Source: Microcaldota archaeon
GTDB lineage: Archaea; Micrarchaeota; Micrarchaeia; Micrarchaeales; CABMGC01
Reading direction: 5' to 3'
DNA length: 6,041 nucleotides
Assembly (NCBI GenBank): GCA_021851985.1
Contig: JAJZOS010000052.1
Span: 1-6,041, forward strand
A program made the translations under genes and the position numbers. The notes beneath the pieces are model-generated. The model had not been told where the DNA came from. It saw nothing but the letters and a program-made list of their open reading frames with translations, and did not search any database. Within the stretch, counting starts at the first letter, position 1, and each line of letters opens with the position of its first letter. Shown here one piece after another: positions 4,763-6,041 of this stretch.

Positions 4763-6041
4763 ATGAATACGAAAAGATTCTTAGGGATGGATAGGATTAC
4801 TGCGCTTGCAGCTGTAATTTTTATGCTGATGTTTGCAAACCCGATGTATGCCCAGACATCATCTGCGGTCGGAGGAGGCAACGGCGCGCTTTCGATAACC
4901 AACCTGCAAGTTTTGCCGCAGCCTGTTGTCGCGGGCGAAAATGTGACGGTGCAGTTCCAGCTATACAATTCGTATACGCAAACTCTGAACAACGTTAACC
5001 TGTATCTGCAGGCGGAAAACCCAATAATAAACGTCACTCCATCGCATTCATTCATCACGGATACCATAGGACAGGGTATTTTCGGCGGGCTCGGATACGA
5101 CGTATTTGACTACACCCTCCACATACCTAACTACCTTCCTTCTGGCGTATATACGATAGACGTAATAGCAAACTACCAGACTTCGCAAGCAGATGGTTTT
5201 GGCACGACGCAGGAAGAGCCTGCCCAGTCTGTCATGCCTATAACGATATATGTCCATGGGCTTGCCAATGTGAATTTCAATATAGTGCCTGAAGGCAGCA
5301 TAAGCCCCGGAGTGCCATTCGCGGCCACTCTAGAGGCTGTCAATTCAGGAGGAGGAGCGGCCAGAAACCTGACAGTAAAACTGCTTAACGGGTCCATCAT
5401 TGCAGTAGGATCCAGCACGATAAATTTCGGCAATGTAGGCCAAACGCCTTCGACATCGCAGGTCATGCTAGAAGAAAACCAAAATATATCGCGCGGTACG
5501 AACTACCTGAACCTAAACGAGCATTATTCGACGGGTTATGGGATGGATTATAGTTCAAATATCCCAGTGCCGATAGATGTAATTCTTAACAAGCCCAATA
5601 TAATCGTCAGTGCGGTAAGCGCAATGCCACAAACCCTGACACCCGGGTCAAACCAGACACTGGAGCTTCAGGTGCAGAATACAGGCACAGGCACTGCGAA
5701 AAACGTGCAAATCAGTTTCATAAAGAACAGTTTCATAGCCCCAGAAGGCTCTACCTCCTCGCTCTTCTTCGGCACGCTCGCACCAGGACAATCAATGTCT
5801 GCAAGCCTGCTTGTACAGGCATATGAGAATATGACTTCAAGCGGTAATGAAAACCTGTCAGCAGATGTGAGCTACAATTATTCAAATGGCATGAATCGAA
5901 CATTGTCCGTTGAATACATCCCGCTGCACGTATCAGGAAGTGCAGTGTTCAACGTTACAGCAGTATACTCAAAAGCTGCTCCCGGCGCAACATATGTTCC
6001 ATTGAAGTTTACTGTAAAGAACGTAGGAAATGAACCAGCTA
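4763..6041 (+). CDS. Secreted multi-domain surface protein, COG1361/CARDB/NEW3-like (5' part, runs off the window)
   Basis: The frame is open from ATG 4763 to the window end, giving 426 residues. Residues 1-30 form a signal peptide: KR at 4-5, a hydrophobic core about 12-25, and probable cleavage after PMYA (30). The rest is a series of about 110-120-residue beta-rich units, at about 42-164, 166-277, 279-390 and from 392. Each begins with a hydrophobic beta strand, then a 'PG/AG...v.l.v.N.g...a.nv.v.' pattern (for example LTPGSNQTLELQVQNTGTGT near 293-312), as in archaeal COG1361 S-layer-like and CARDB/NEW3 immunoglobulin-like folds. There are eleven N-X-S/T sequons and no cysteine in the visible part, which fits a glycosylated extracytoplasmic protein. 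A C-terminal membrane anchor may lie beyond the window. It is 18 bases after the permease stop, so it is probably co-transcribed with the exporter. It may be a surface accessory, receptor or scaffold; adhesion is an alternative. The exact role is unknown. Confidence 0.8.
   Translation, partial: MNTKRFLGMDRITALAAVIFMLMFANPMYAQTSSAVGGGNGALSITNLQVLPQPVVAGENVTVQFQLYNSYTQTLNNVNLYLQAENPIINVTPSHSFITDTIGQGIFGGLGYDVFDYTLHIPNYLPSGVYTIDVIANYQTSQADGFGTTQEEPAQSVMPITIYVHGLANVNFNIVPEGSISPGVPFAATLEAVNSGGGAARNLTVKLLNGSIIAVGSSTINFGNVGQTPSTSQVMLEENQNISRGTNYLNLNEHYSTGYGMDYSSNIPVPIDVILNKPNIIVSAVSAMPQTLTPGSNQTLELQVQNTGTGTAKNVQISFIKNSFIAPEGSTSSLFFGTLAPGQSMSASLLVQAYENMTSSGNENLSADVSYNYSNGMNRTLSVEYIPLHVSGSAVFNVTAVYSKAAPGATYVPLKFTVKNVGNEPA

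Noticed and set aside
4315..5067. A 250-codon open frame on the minus strand across the end of the permease gene and the start of the surface-protein gene
   Set aside because: It lies antisense to two genes with clear family features and spans their junction. Its translation shows no domain or plausible operon partner. Antisense frames stay open by chance in genes with this codon bias.
1..6041. Insertion sequence, integrase, toxin-antitoxin or defence genes
   Set aside because: No transposase, recombinase, nuclease or paired inverted terminal repeats were seen; gene order and base composition look uniform.

Overview
The window is archaeal chromosomal DNA. The main evidence is a complete archaeal-type DnaG (Toprim fold, no bacterial zinc-finger domain). 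Supporting signs are TATA-like elements ahead of the transcription units, Shine-Dalgarno sites of the archaeal GGTGA type, and heavy use of ATA (Ile) and AGG (Arg) codons. The lineage cannot be fixed from this sequence. A small-genome DPANN archaeon such as a micrarchaeote, or a member of the Thermoplasmata, would fit, but that is a guess.

Layout, all genes on the + strand. Positions 1-347 hold the end of an unrecognised gene, joined by an ATGA stop/start overlap to a 59-residue unrecognised small protein. Positions 348-591 are a non-coding leader with two TATA-like boxes and a strong RNA-capable hairpin. Positions 592-2103 encode DnaG, with an unusually long, polar Q/R/E-rich linker between the Toprim core and the conserved C-terminal region. 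A palindrome plus T-run at 2112-2136 makes a convincing intrinsic-type terminator.

Positions 2138-2231 are a compact control region. It ends in two overlapping 18-bp dyads (2177-2210) just upstream of a PadR-family regulator (2232-2609). Tightly packed behind it are a DrrA-type ABC ATPase (2614-3597, TTG start), an ABC-2 permease (3602/3605-4744) and a large secreted protein made of tandem beta-sandwich-like (COG1361/CARDB/NEW3-like) domains, which runs off the window end (4763 to beyond 6041). The gaps are 4, 4 to 7 and 18 bases, so the four genes look like one operon.

The simplest reading is a self-regulated export module. PadR binds the dyads and controls its own operon; the ATPase and permease form a DrrAB-like exporter; and the signal-peptide-bearing, sequon-rich, cysteine-free protein works at the cell surface with it. 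The individual families are known. The pairing of a PadR-controlled DrrAB-type exporter with a multi-domain surface protein, and the exact operator architecture, are the parts most worth following up. The substrate is unknown.
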